From: Rhodospirillales bacterium
GTDB lineage: Bacteria; Pseudomonadota; Alphaproteobacteria; Micavibrionales; Micavibrionaceae
Assembly: GCA_020638155.1 (NCBI GenBank)
Contig: JACKJB010000001.1
Location: forward strand, 310,001 to 374,000
DNA: 64,000 nt
Direction of reading: 5' to 3'
Below the pieces are notes generated by a model that had not been told where the DNA came from, did no database searches, and saw only the letters and a list, made by a program, of their open reading frames with translations. The first letter of the stretch is position 1. Every line of letters begins with the position of its first letter. Below are positions 53,775-61,819 of the stretch, piece by piece. The translations under genes were made by a program, and so were the position numbers.

Positions 53775-53802
53775 TGTAAAAATCCTTTAACATTCGTTTT
53801 AA

Positions 53803-54117
53803 TGGTGCGGGCGGGGGGACTTGAACCCCCACGACCATACGGTCAACGGATTTTCTTACCAGCTACGGTTTTCACCGCTCGCGCCATAGCGCTTGATGCG
53901 CAAAGGCGGATTTGTGGTCTGGACTATCCCTTCATCATAGCCATCCGGCCTTAGATGCTGCCCGTCTAGTCTCTACACCTTCCTGATTTTTCAGGCTTGG
54001 CTCGGGATTGCCATTTTACAGGTTTCCCCGACTTTGAGCAGTTCTACATTCCGGGTTTCCCCGGAAGCACTCAAGTTTCGTTTAAGTCCGCAGCGTCTAC
54101 CATTCCGCCACGCCCGC
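53803..54117 (-). tRNA. tRNA-Leu(UAA) interrupted by a group I intron
   Basis: Exon 1 is 54084-54117 (34 nt, ending at U34), exon 2 is 53803-53854 (52 nt with CCA). Spliced it is an 86-nt class II tRNA: acceptor GCGGGCG/CGCCCGC, D arm GCGGAATGGTAGACGC, anticodon stem GCGGA/TCCGT, loop CTTAAAA (anticodon UAA), variable arm GACC-GTAT-GGTC, T arm GGGGG TTCAAGT CCCCC. The sequence differs from the disrupted host tRNA in acceptor, anticodon stem and variable arm, so it was imported rather than copied. Its own promoter lies at 54133-54161. Confidence 0.95.
53855..54083 (-). ncRNA. Group I intron, IC3-like (tRNA-Leu intron family), 229 nt
   Basis: Inserted between U34 and A35, as in cyanobacterial and plastid trnL(UAA). 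The exon end ACTT pairs with intron GAGT, giving P1 with a U.G at the splice site; the intron ends in G. Core segments: CGGGGAAACC (P), GGCAATCCCGAGCC (Q), GTGTAGAGACTAGACGGG (R), AAGGGATAGTCC (S), plus a P2 hairpin CCGGG GAAA CCCGG and P6-like CCTGAAAAATCAGG. These are near-identical in wording to the cyanobacterial intron core. No homing endonuclease ORF; it should self-splice. Confidence 0.93.
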
Positions 54118-54132
54118 TTGTTAATGCGTTTA

Positions 54133-54161
54133 TTAATAGCTTTGATAGCTATGATAGCCAA
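54133..54161 (-). promoter_or_regulatory. Promoter of the intron-bearing tRNA-Leu
   Basis: On the minus strand TTGGCT (54156-54161), 17-base spacer, TATTAA (54133-54138), about 15 bases before the tRNA 5' end. It lies between the integrase stop and the tRNA. Confidence 0.65.
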
Positions 54162-54186
54162 GGGAAATTTACCAATGAAGGGAAAG

Positions 54187-55374
54187 CTATGCCGCCTTTT
54201 CTTTGTTCTTATTCGGTCTTGGCCTGCGCACATTGATGGCTGCCGCATCAAGGTTGGTTGAAATGTGGGAGGCATAATATTTTTCGATCATTTCAACACT
54301 GGTACGGCAGTTTTTGGCGATCTGATATATGTCGGCACCTTCCATCAGGCGCAGGCAGATATAGGTGTGGCGCAGGCTGTAGGCGGTGCGCCGCTGGCCT
54401 TCACGGTCAAATTTAAGACCTTCTTCTTCAAGGATGGCATTGAAAAGCTGGCGGTGCGTTTTTGGGAAGAGCAGGGCGGTAGGCTCCGGTTCTTCCTGAC
54501 CCTCCGGCGCATTGCGCTTTTTCAGCCTTTCAAACGGCCTGACAGCGCCGGTTGTACTTTTGCAGTAGCCAACCCCGCGCTTGCCGCGCACGCTGATTTC
54601 AAGAATGGTATCGCCGGTGGCATCATCATCCACGATCATAACGTCCCTGTATTCAAGCCGTTTGGCTTCATCCGGGCGCAGGCCGGTATTGGCCATGAAC
54701 AGCACATAATCATGAAGCTGTTCACACTCCCACTGATAGCGGCTTCGAATAGGCGCTTTAGCGCGGCGGCGCGTAGCTTCGTAAAGCTGTTTATATTCTT
54801 CCGGCGAAAACCATGCCCGGTGGGATATTTTGCCGGAACTTCTATATGGCTCTGAAAAATCCGGCAGGTGTTGCATCCAGCCATGCCGGATGGCCGTTTT
54901 CAAGACCTGGCGCAGAGTCACGATTTCCTGATGCAGCGTATTGCGGGCGGGCGGCTTGCCGCGTTCCGCCATCGCTTTTTCCCGCCGGTGTATGCGGTAT
55001 TCCTGCAACTGGCCCGGCGTAATCTGTGAAAGCCCCATATCTCCGAAGAACGGAATCAGGTGCACCCGCAGTCGCGTCTTATGTCCTTCTACATAAACCG
55101 GGTTGCGCTGTCCTTCGGTAATGATTTCATATTCACGCTCAAACTGCTTCGCGGCAATACGGAAAGTTTTTTCATTGGTGACTTCCCCGCGTTTATGTTT
55201 GCCGTGTAATTCCAGATACCAGTCTTCTGCAAAATCTTTTGCTTTGGCCAGGCTTTCTTCTTTGGTACTGACCCGCCGGTTTTTTCCGGCCAGATATGTA
55301 GAGCACTGCCAATAGTTACTGTTTTCCCTTTTATAAACGTGGAGTTTTCCGCCCATTAAAATGTGTGTTGTCAT
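54187..55374 (-). CDS. Tyrosine recombinase, island integrase
   Basis: 395 aa. Arm-binding N-terminal region, SAM-like core-binding domain (about 65-170), then the catalytic domain: Arg233 in NTGLRPDEAKRL, Arg335-His336 in YSLRHTYI, and nucleophile Tyr in EMIEKYYASH (366/367). The GHSS-like box reads NCRTS, as in several alphaproteobacterial integrases. Gene lies 138 bases from attR. The target must be the anticodon-loop core ACTTAAAATC of tRNA-Leu(UAA). Its end is 69 bases upstream of the intron-bearing tRNA. Confidence 0.93.
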   Translation of the reverse strand: MTTHILMGGKLHVYKRENSNYWQCSTYLAGKNRRVSTKEESLAKAKDFAEDWYLELHGKHKRGEVTNEKTFRIAAKQFEREYEIITEGQRNPVYVEGHKTRLRVHLIPFFGDMGLSQITPGQLQEYRIHRREKAMAERGKPPARNTLHQEIVTLRQVLKTAIRHGWMQHLPDFSEPYRSSGKISHRAWFSPEEYKQLYEATRRRAKAPIRSRYQWECEQLHDYVLFMANTGLRPDEAKRLEYRDVMIVDDDATGDTILEISVRGKRGVGYCKSTTGAVRPFERLKKRNAPEGQEEPEPTALLFPKTHRQLFNAILEEEGLKFDREGQRRTAYSLRHTYICLRLMEGADIYQIAKNCRTSVEMIEKYYASHISTNLDAAAINVRRPRPNKNKEKAA

Positions 55375-55512
55375 TTAAAATCCCGATATCTGAAAATGTA
55401 CATTTTGTGTAAGTGTTGTGTAAGTATATTTTAGCCACAAAAATGTGTCAAATTTCAAGATAACTTATTGATATATAATGATTTTAAATTTTACGAAATA
55501 TATGGCATGACG

Positions 55513-55553
55513 GATTTTAAGTCGTGTGCGTCTACCAATTCCGCCAAGGGGCC
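55513..55553 (-). pseudogene. tRNA-Leu(UAA) 5' half with attR core
   Basis: On the minus strand: acceptor GGCCCCT, then TG, D arm GCGGAATTGGTAGACGC, anticodon stem CACGA, then core ACTTAAAATC; after that comes island DNA (CGTCATGCC...) with no tRNA 3' half. The core (55513-55522) is identical to attL. This is the promoter-proximal part of the host gene, so it is probably still transcribed into a dead-end RNA. Confidence 0.92.
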
Positions 55554-55587
55554 TCCCAAAGCAGGACAGTAGATAATCATAGAATAG

Positions 55588-55938
55588 TCAGGCGCGCAAT
55601 CTTTGATCGGCGTTATTGCCGATAATAATCGAAATGTCCTGCATGATGGCGCGTCCGCGGGTGGTCAGGTACAGCTCTTTTTTGCGGCGTTCCTGTGGCG
55701 AGACCGCAACGCGGACAAGACCGTAGGGGGTTCCTTTTTGCCGCTGGCGCGACAGGGCCCCGACGATGCGGGAAACGGTGGATAGCGGCATACCGGTTTT
55801 GGTGGACAGGGCGGTCAGGGACTGGCCTTCGTCCAGTGCGATTTCGCTAAAGCATATGGCGTATTGCAGAGGGAATTCCGGGTCAATCTTTTGCAACTCG
55901 CGGAGAAGAACCAGAAAAACAGCGACTTCCTTTTTCAT
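55588..55938 (-). CDS. MarR-family winged-helix regulator (116 aa)
   Basis: Helices FPLQYAICFSEIALDEGQS then HTH LTALSTKTGMPLSTVSRIVGAL and wing RVAVSPQERRKKELYLTTRG, the MarR order. It lacks the long N-terminal dimer helix, so it is on the short side. First backbone gene right of the island; its target is unknown and no divergent transporter is seen. Confidence 0.8.
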   Translation of the reverse strand: MKKEVAVFLVLLRELQKIDPEFPLQYAICFSEIALDEGQSLTALSTKTGMPLSTVSRIVGALSRQRQKGTPYGLVRVAVSPQERRKKELYLTTRGRAIMQDISIIIGNNADQRLRA

Positions 55939-56137
55939 TACAGTGTGAACCCGTTCTCTTATTAATCAGTGTCCCCGGCGTGAAAATCAGGCGGCAATAG
56001 GGGAGATCAAAAATCCATTCCCCATTGAACCGTTCCCATTCAAACAAGGGCCAAAATGAAAACGCCAAAGCGCACTCCCCATAGAGGGCGCACAGGCATC
56101 CCAGCCTAAAATAAAACATCATGTTACTTTCCCACAC
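55883..56137 (-). CDS. Doubtful small ORF upstream of the MarR gene
   Basis: 84 aa with plausible protein-like composition (LFEWERFNGEWIFDLPYC), but its end overlaps the MarR gene by 56 bases in another frame and it has no clear ribosome-binding site. It could be a real gene, a fragment, or chance. Otherwise 55939-56198 holds nothing I can name. Confidence 0.25.
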   Translation of the reverse strand: MWESNMMFYFRLGCLCALYGECALAFSFWPLFEWERFNGEWIFDLPYCRLIFTPGTLINKRTGSHCNEKGSRCFSGSSPRVAKD

Positions 56138-56198
56138 ACATAGAAAACAATTTTAAGTGGTATTGCGCTTTTTTGATACAACTATATTTTGCCGTAAG

Positions 56199-56909
56199 TC
56201 AAGCAAATCCCTCCTGCAGGGTTTCAAAATGACGGGACGGTTTCAGGTTGCGGCGTAATTGCTGCAACAAATCCTGGTACTTGCGGAAGAACGTATAGAT
56301 ATGGCTGCTGTCCGGGCGGTCTGCCGGGATATTGTCGTTGGTGCAGCGGGACCAGTCTTCATATGTTTTGACGCAGGTTCCGATTTTCAGGTGTCTGTCC
56401 ATGAAAACGACCGGCAGGGGCAGGCCTTGGAGCAATAGCGGCGGCTGTGAAAAGGCGCATGACACGCCAGTGCTGGAATGATAAATGCAGCCATTTAGTT
56501 CCGCCGTATCAATAAAATTCAGGGAAAATGCCGACAGGGTTGAAAAGTTGGTGCCGGAGATCGTACACCCGGCGATATCCGTGCCCCCGAACAGGCTGCC
56601 GGTGAAATCACATTGTCTCAGATCCGAAACGCACAGGCAGGCCCCGTGCAGGACCGTGCCGGAAAAGCGCGTTCCCTGCAGGTGCGCTTCGGACAGGTTC
56701 GCGCCGGTCAGGTTTGCGTGATCGAGCCGGGCATAGCGCATGACAACATCATCAAGCCCGGCATTGCATAAATTGGCATGGCGCAAGTCGGCGTAATCAA
56801 GACAAACCCGGTCGGCCACGGCCTGTTCAAGGCAGGCTTTGGCGGACGTGAAATGTCCTGTGTAAATGATCTCACCTGTTTTGTGGTTTTTGATTTCGAG
56901 TTGGGGCAT
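56199..56909 (-). CDS. Pentapeptide-repeat protein (236 aa)
   Basis: ATG 56909 chosen with GGAGGAGT upstream. Residues 35-130 are A(D/N)LxX repeats (YADLRHANLCNAGL, YARLDHANLTGANLSEAHLQ, CDFTGSLFGGTDI) that fold as a right-handed quadrilateral beta-helix. The C-terminal 90 residues are a distinct helical domain (IYTFFRKYQDLLQQLRRNL). Some relatives mimic DNA and shield gyrase; no specific role can be assigned here. Confidence 0.85.
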   Translation of the reverse strand: MPQLEIKNHKTGEIIYTGHFTSAKACLEQAVADRVCLDYADLRHANLCNAGLDDVVMRYARLDHANLTGANLSEAHLQGTRFSGTVLHGACLCVSDLRQCDFTGSLFGGTDIAGCTISGTNFSTLSAFSLNFIDTAELNGCIYHSSTGVSCAFSQPPLLLQGLPLPVVFMDRHLKIGTCVKTYEDWSRCTNDNIPADRPDSSHIYTFFRKYQDLLQQLRRNLKPSRHFETLQEGFA

Positions 56910-57058
56910 AGGGGTACTCCTCCGTTTCGGATGCTGTTTTGCCGGATCTTTTCCCGGTTGTTTATGTTGGTATTTAGACAACCTATAGTTGATATCTTGA
57001 AACAATTGTCAAGCAAAAATTGTGGGTAAGTCTGGGGAGCGTTTGCTGCGGCAAAGAA

Positions 57059-57080
57059 AAAGCCCCGTTTAGGGGGCTTT
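57059..57080 (-). terminator. Rho-independent terminator
   Basis: Stem AAAGCCCC / GGGGCTTT, 6-base loop; on the minus strand followed by TTTCTTT. Ends the gene at 57108. Confidence 0.8.
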
Positions 57081-57107
57081 GTTGTTATTTTAAAATCGAT
57101 CGCTGTT

Positions 57108-57569
57108 TTACATGCCGAGCTTAGAGACGGCGTTTTCTACCCGGCTGCGCAGATCCTGACGTGTTTTCAGATCACCATACATCATGACCAGATCCGCGGT
57201 TGCTTTTTTCAGTTCCGGTGAAAGGGTGCTTTGCAAGTAAGCGTTATTAAGGTCTTTTCCGTCATGGGCGGCTTCCCAGATTGCTGCAAGTTTTTGGCTG
57301 TCGGGTGCCGACATTCCCTTTGATTGAAACTTGTCATCAAGCGCAGAGACTTGCGTTTGTAATACTGCAACTTGTTGTATTTTGTCGCGATTGGTGCCTG
57401 TGAAAATATCGCTTACATATAGGTTAAAACGCGAACCCAAAATGGCAGAATTTCTGAGAAATGTTGCTGCTTCTTCAAATGTCGCCTTTTTTTCCAGCGC
57501 ATCTTCAAGGTCGTTAGCTATATTTTTGAGGCCTTGAATGGTGTGCTCTACAGTTTGTTCTTGTTGCAT
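57108..57569 (-). CDS. Hypothetical helical protein (153 aa)
   Basis: All-helical, charged, no signal peptide; several heptad-like stretches (EDALEKKATFEEAATFLRN, AVLQTQVSALDDKFQ). Single transcription unit with its own terminator, divergent from uvrC. Not recognised. Confidence 0.6.
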   Translation of the reverse strand: MQQEQTVEHTIQGLKNIANDLEDALEKKATFEEAATFLRNSAILGSRFNLYVSDIFTGTNRDKIQQVAVLQTQVSALDDKFQSKGMSAPDSQKLAAIWEAAHDGKDLNNAYLQSTLSPELKKATADLVMMYGDLKTRQDLRSRVENAVSKLGM

Positions 57570-57680
57570 ATTATTTAACTCCGATGTTAACTTACAAGTT
57601 TTTTAACATAACATCGATTTTTATGCAAATAAAATTACCTGCGATTGCGGTCACGCATCGTTTGCACTAGATTTTCCGGT

Positions 57681-59555
57681 ATGACTGATTGCAAGCAGAC
57701 ATCGCTGGAGCGCGGGGCGGCTTTAATTCGCCGCTTTGCCAGGACCCTGCCGGAAACGCCGGGGGTGTACCGGATGCTGGATGCGGACGGGAATGCATTG
57801 TATGTCGGCAAGGCTAAGGCGCTGAAAAAGCGGGTGGTGACGTATGCGCAGGTCGAGCGGCTGCCGGTGCGGCTGAAGCGGATGGTCGCCGAAACGCAGG
57901 ATATGATGTTCATTCATACCCATACCGAGGTTGAGGCGCTGCTGCTGGAATCCAACCTGATTAAAAAGCTCAAGCCGCGCTACAACGTTTTAATGCGCGA
58001 TGACAAGTCGTTTCCTTATATTGTGATGACTAAGGACCATGACTTTCCGCTGTTGACCAAGCACCGCGGGCCGCAAAAGCGCAAAGGCGATTATTTCGGG
58101 CCGTTCGCCAGCGGCGGAGCGGTGAACCGGACTATCCAGGCATTACAGAAGGCGTTCTTGCTGCGGAACTGTTCGGATAATGTGTTCAGCCAGCGCTCGC
58201 GCCCGTGCCTGCAATATCATATCAAGCGCTGTACTGCGCCCTGCGTCGATTATGTCAGTAAGGAAGAATACGCGCAGCAGGTCGCGCAGGCGCGGGCTTT
58301 TTTGTCGGGTAAAAGTACGGAAATCCAGGAAGCTTTGGCGGCGGACATGCAAAAGGCCAGCGATGCGCAGGATTATGAAACGGCAGCGAAATTCCGCGAT
58401 AGGATCAGGGCGCTGACGGCGGTGCAGGCGCAGCAGGATATCAATATTAAAAATCTTGGCGATGCCGATGTGATCGGGCTGTATAAGGACGGCGGCAAGG
58501 CGTGTGTGCAGGTGTTCTTTTTCCGGGGCGGACAGAATTTCGGCAACCGGGCTTATTTCCCGCGCCATGCGGCGGATGAGGAGGAAAGCGCGATCCTCGG
58601 GGCGTTTATCGCCCAGTTTTACGAGAATAAGCCGATCCCGCCGGATATCATTACAAGCCATGTACTGGCAGAGAAAGCGTTATTGGAAGAAGCTTTCAGT
58701 AACCGCAAGGATGTACCCCGGCAGGTGAAGATCACGGCGGCGCCGGGGCGGGGAACGCGCAAGCGGCTTGTGGAGTTTGTCGTCAATAACGCGCGCGATG
58801 CGCTGGCGCGGGAGACCTTAAAGCTGGCATCGGAGAGAGCGTTGCTGGAGCAGGTGGCGGCGCTGTTTGAGCTCGATGACATTCCGCAGCGGATCGAGGT
58901 TTATGATAACAGCCATATTGCCGGCACGAACATGGTTGGCGGGATGATAGTTGCAGGGGCGGAAGGGTTTCGTAAGACGGCTTACCGCAAATTCAATATC
59001 CGGCAGGCGGCGGAGTCCGATGATTACGGGATGATGCGCGAGGTGATGGAGCGGCGGTTCGGCCGGGCGCTGAAAGAAGGGCGCGGGCCGGGGAGCGAGG
59101 ACTGGCCGGATGTGATCCTGATTGATGGCGGGCTGGGGCAATTGAGTGCGGTGATGGAAACGCTGACGGAACTCGGAATCCAGGATGATCTGACGGTGGT
59201 GTCGATTGCTAAAGGCCCGGACCGTAATGCCGGGCGCGAGAAATTTTTCATGCCGGGGCGGGCGATGTTCCAACTGCCGGAAAACGATCCGGCGCTGCAT
59301 TACCTGCAAAGGCTGCGCGATGAAGCGCACCGCTTTGCGATCGGCGCGCACCGGACGCGGCGGACGAAGGATATTTCCAAATCACCGCTCGACGGTATTC
59401 CGGGGATCGGGGCGAAGCGCAAGAAAGCGCTGCTTCATCACTTTGGGTCCGGTGAGGCCGTAGCGCAGGCAGGCCTGAAAGATTTACAGGCGGTGGACAG
59501 GATATCGCAGGCGGTGGCGGAGACAATCTACGCGCATTTTCATGAGACAGAGTAG
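57681..59555 (+). CDS. uvrC: UvrABC excinuclease subunit C
   Basis: 624 aa. It makes both incisions in nucleotide excision repair. The N-terminal GIY-YIG domain (PGVYRMLDADGNALYVGKAK, 3' cut) covers about 18-95, the UVR motif (DAQDYETAAKFRDRIRAL) follows near 230, then the RNase-H-like 5' nuclease (IEVYDNSHIAGTNMVGGMIV, VILIDGGLGQL) and two C-terminal HhH motifs (LDGIPGIGAKRKKALL). ATG 57681 chosen; no LexA box seen upstream. Confidence 0.96.
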   Translation: MTDCKQTSLERGAALIRRFARTLPETPGVYRMLDADGNALYVGKAKALKKRVVTYAQVERLPVRLKRMVAETQDMMFIHTHTEVEALLLESNLIKKLKPRYNVLMRDDKSFPYIVMTKDHDFPLLTKHRGPQKRKGDYFGPFASGGAVNRTIQALQKAFLLRNCSDNVFSQRSRPCLQYHIKRCTAPCVDYVSKEEYAQQVAQARAFLSGKSTEIQEALAADMQKASDAQDYETAAKFRDRIRALTAVQAQQDINIKNLGDADVIGLYKDGGKACVQVFFFRGGQNFGNRAYFPRHAADEEESAILGAFIAQFYENKPIPPDIITSHVLAEKALLEEAFSNRKDVPRQVKITAAPGRGTRKRLVEFVVNNARDALARETLKLASERALLEQVAALFELDDIPQRIEVYDNSHIAGTNMVGGMIVAGAEGFRKTAYRKFNIRQAAESDDYGMMREVMERRFGRALKEGRGPGSEDWPDVILIDGGLGQLSAVMETLTELGIQDDLTVVSIAKGPDRNAGREKFFMPGRAMFQLPENDPALHYLQRLRDEAHRFAIGAHRTRRTKDISKSPLDGIPGIGAKRKKALLHHFGSGEAVAQAGLKDLQAVDRISQAVAETIYAHFHETE

Positions 59556-59560
59556 AGAGG

Positions 59561-59733
59561 ATATTCCTTCTCCCTTTAGGGAGAGGGATGTTGAAGGCTT
59601 AATGAGCCGTAGGCGAATTTAGCCGAAGCCGGGTGAGGGAATTGCGGGTTTTGCCCTCACCCACTGCAGCCGAGACTTTTCTTTGCAGAAAAGTCAGGCT
59701 TCGTTGCCCTCTCCCTAAAGGGAGAGGGATATC
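59561..59733. repeat. Dispersed palindromic repeat pair after uvrC
   Basis: Inverted arms around CTCCCTTTAGGGAGAGGGA (59570-59588) and TCCCTAAAGGGAGAGGGAT (59712-59730) with GGGTGAGGG / CCCTCACCC inside (59632-59640, 59654-59661) and an AGACTTTTC..GAAAAGTC hairpin. It matches the repeat after uvrB and abuts the DUF389 stop. Confidence 0.7.
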
Positions 59734-60730
59734 AGTGATGCAGGGCGATTAATATCATCAGTCCCAGTAAAAGTCCGCCCCAGAAAAGCAGGTTCGCTTT
59801 TGCCGACTGTTTCGATTTTTTGCGCATATACCAGGTGCGCGGTTTAAATCCTTTCATCACAAAGACAAGCTGCGCGGCGATGGAGATGCTGACGATGTTC
59901 GCGGCCAGTAATAAGGTTGCGCCGTAGGCTTTGTCCCAGTCGCTCATCCCCAGCATCAGGCCCAGTGTAACCGCGGGCGGCATCAGGGCGACGGCGACCA
60001 TCACGCCGACAAGGGTGCTGGACAGCCCGGTGGTCAGGGACAGGACGGCGGCGGCCCCGGCGGCAAGGGCAAGGGCGATGCTGTCGTAGCCGACATGGGT
60101 CCGGTCCAGTAGCTCAGGGCCGATAATTCTTTCCCCAAAGACAATGTTCAGGAATATGCCGGTGACGACCGCCATGCCAAGGGTCAGGCCCAGGCCGATT
60201 ATATTGCTTTTGATGGAACCGAAAATCAGTTTGCGCTCGCCAAGGGCGGCCCCGAAGGCCAGTGCCAGGTTGGGGCCGAGCAGCGGGGCGATGACCATGG
60301 CACCGATGATAACGGCGACATTGCTTTTAATCAGGCCAATGGCGCAGACGATGGTGGAGAGAATCACCAGCAGGACAAAATTGAAATCGGTGCGGGCGCC
60401 TTTTTCGATTTCGTTATAAAGCTCTTCGCGGGTAATGGATCCCCGGACGATTTTATCAGCCGCTTTTTTGTCATTTTGTTCCTGGCGCGGGATTGTGGCT
60501 TCGACCGGCTGAACGATGATGCGCCAGTCTTTTTCCTTGGACAGGATTCGTTGCAGGTCATCGGTGAGTTCCTGCTGGTCCTCAACATGGATCAGGACTT
60601 TGATGGTGCGGCGGCCATCGGGGTTTTTGGCGCTTTGCCATGTGTCCAGGCAATGGTGCGCTTCGGCAGTTTCCTTAATCCGCTGAGTGTTGTCGGCAGG
60701 GGCTATGATTTCGACGCTTCGCAAAGGCAT
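59732..60730 (-). CDS. DUF389 membrane protein (TIGR00341 type)
   Basis: 332 aa from ATG 60730; a TTG at 60766 would add 12. Cytoplasmic N-terminal half of about 125 residues with an ACT-like alternation, then six to seven membrane segments including the family pattern VAVIIGAMVIAPLLGPNLALAFG and ALMPPAVTLGLMLG. Function of DUF389 is unknown; transport is suspected. No partner gene. Confidence 0.85.
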   Translation of the reverse strand: MPLRSVEIIAPADNTQRIKETAEAHHCLDTWQSAKNPDGRRTIKVLIHVEDQQELTDDLQRILSKEKDWRIIVQPVEATIPRQEQNDKKAADKIVRGSITREELYNEIEKGARTDFNFVLLVILSTIVCAIGLIKSNVAVIIGAMVIAPLLGPNLALAFGAALGERKLIFGSIKSNIIGLGLTLGMAVVTGIFLNIVFGERIIGPELLDRTHVGYDSIALALAAGAAAVLSLTTGLSSTLVGVMVAVALMPPAVTLGLMLGMSDWDKAYGATLLLAANIVSISIAAQLVFVMKGFKPRTWYMRKKSKQSAKANLLFWGGLLLGLMILIALHH

Positions 60731-60936
60731 GAAAAAAAGTTTTAGGCGAAATGCAAAAGGAATCAAGGACTTTTGAAAATTTGTTGAAGAAAGATGAGAT
60801 TCCCCTCTTGCGGCAAATCGGAGTCGCTGATATGGTTCCGGTCAATCCAAAACATTGCGGAAATAATTTTTTGAAGGCGTCGTCTTGCGCCGCCGATGAC
60901 AGGTTTTAATAGAGAGAAAAAGAGGAAGAACGCGGT

Positions 60937-61749
60937 ATGTTTCATCGTCCTAAAACCGAAGAAAACACAGTCAAACAGCAAGAAGCTGAGCAGCCTAAGC
61001 CTGCCGAAAACGCAGGGCACAGCATGCAGGCACCGAATAATATGCAACAGGTGCATTATGCACCGGTTGAAACCAAGGAAATGACCGGGCAACCGGAGCA
61101 AAAATCTTACGTCGAAAAAAAGGAAGAAGTAGCTATGAACAACGATCACTCTGACAATCAGGACCACGCAGACCGTTCTATGGAAGCTCCGGCTGCCAGC
61201 GCGCCGTTCCAACGCCCGCCGCAAATGCAGCGCAGCGTTCCGGGCAATTTTGGCGGGACCTATGTCAGTACACAGGGCCAAAGCAGCGGCATGTATGATT
61301 CCCGCGGATCTTCTGAAGATCGTCGTCTGGTGATCGGGCGCGGCATTACGATGTCCGGTGAAATCGAAGCCTGTGATTACCTGCTGGTTGAAGGCACTCT
61401 GGAAGCGGGCCTGAAAGGCGCGAAGGTTCTGGAAGTTGCCGAAAGCGGCACGTTCTATGGCGCGGTTGAGATTGAAGAAGCGATGATCGCGGGCCGCTTT
61501 GAAGGCGAGCTGACGGTTAACGGCCGCATCACTGTGAAATCAGGCGGTTCTGTCACCGGCACGATTGCTTATAAAGAGCTGGCTGTTGAAGCCGGTGCCG
61601 TTGTTGACGGTAAAATCAGCCCACTGGCTTCCGGCATGGCGCAGAGCGCACAGCCGAGCCAAAAGAAAAGCATGGCACCGAAAAACGATAATGCCGGCGA
61701 GCAAGGTGGCGAACTGCCGTTCTCCGGTAACGCTGCCGCTGCAGAGTAA
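60937..61749 (+). CDS. Bactofilin family cytoskeletal protein
   Basis: 270 aa. Long disordered Pro/Gln/Glu-rich N-terminus (1-125), then the DUF583 beta-helix of about 100 residues (LVIGRGITMSGEIEACDYLLVEGTLEA, GELTVNGRITVKSGGSVTGTI) and a disordered tail. Bactofilins self-polymerise without nucleotide and anchor envelope or shape functions at the membrane. AAGAGGAAGAACGCGGT before the ATG. Confidence 0.9.
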   Translation: MFHRPKTEENTVKQQEAEQPKPAENAGHSMQAPNNMQQVHYAPVETKEMTGQPEQKSYVEKKEEVAMNNDHSDNQDHADRSMEAPAASAPFQRPPQMQRSVPGNFGGTYVSTQGQSSGMYDSRGSSEDRRLVIGRGITMSGEIEACDYLLVEGTLEAGLKGAKVLEVAESGTFYGAVEIEEAMIAGRFEGELTVNGRITVKSGGSVTGTIAYKELAVEAGAVVDGKISPLASGMAQSAQPSQKKSMAPKNDNAGEQGGELPFSGNAAAAE

Positions 61750-61769
61750 TTGAGCTAAACGAATTAAGG

Positions 61770-61818
61770 CCGCGGGCATCTTGTGAGACTTTTACCGCAA
61801 TGATGTCCGCGGATTTTT
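61770..61818 (+). terminator. Rho-independent terminator after bactofilin gene
   Basis: 11-bp stem CCGCGGGCATC / GATGTCCGCGG with one G.T, large loop, then ATTTTTTAT. The T-run touches the start region of the next gene. Confidence 0.7.
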
Positions 61819-61819
61819 T

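Larger units (their letters stand above)
31682..55522. mobile_element. Integrative mobilisable element in tRNA-Leu(UAA), about 23.8 kb
   Basis: Ends are defined by the two halves of one tRNA-Leu(UAA) sharing a 10-bp core. The element encodes a tyrosine integrase next to the right end, an excisionase-like HTH protein, a replication-relaxation protein, a TraD/TraG-like ATPase, a candidate oriT, an ArdC antirestriction protein, an IS5-family copy, an AbiE-like/PP2C operon, a six-gene restriction-like operon and a GmrSD-like nuclease. It carries a tRNA-Leu(UAA) with a group I intron that can replace the disrupted host gene. No full mating-pair apparatus is seen, so it is more likely mobilisable than self-transmissible. 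Confidence 0.9.

Noticed and set aside
53997..54261. ORFs on the plus strand through the tRNA and intron
   Set aside because: The region is fully explained by exon and intron structure on the minus strand.
60763..61281. 172-aa minus-strand ORF over the bactofilin start
   Set aside because: Shadow of the bactofilin N-terminus; Phe/Leu/Arg-biased with no start signal.
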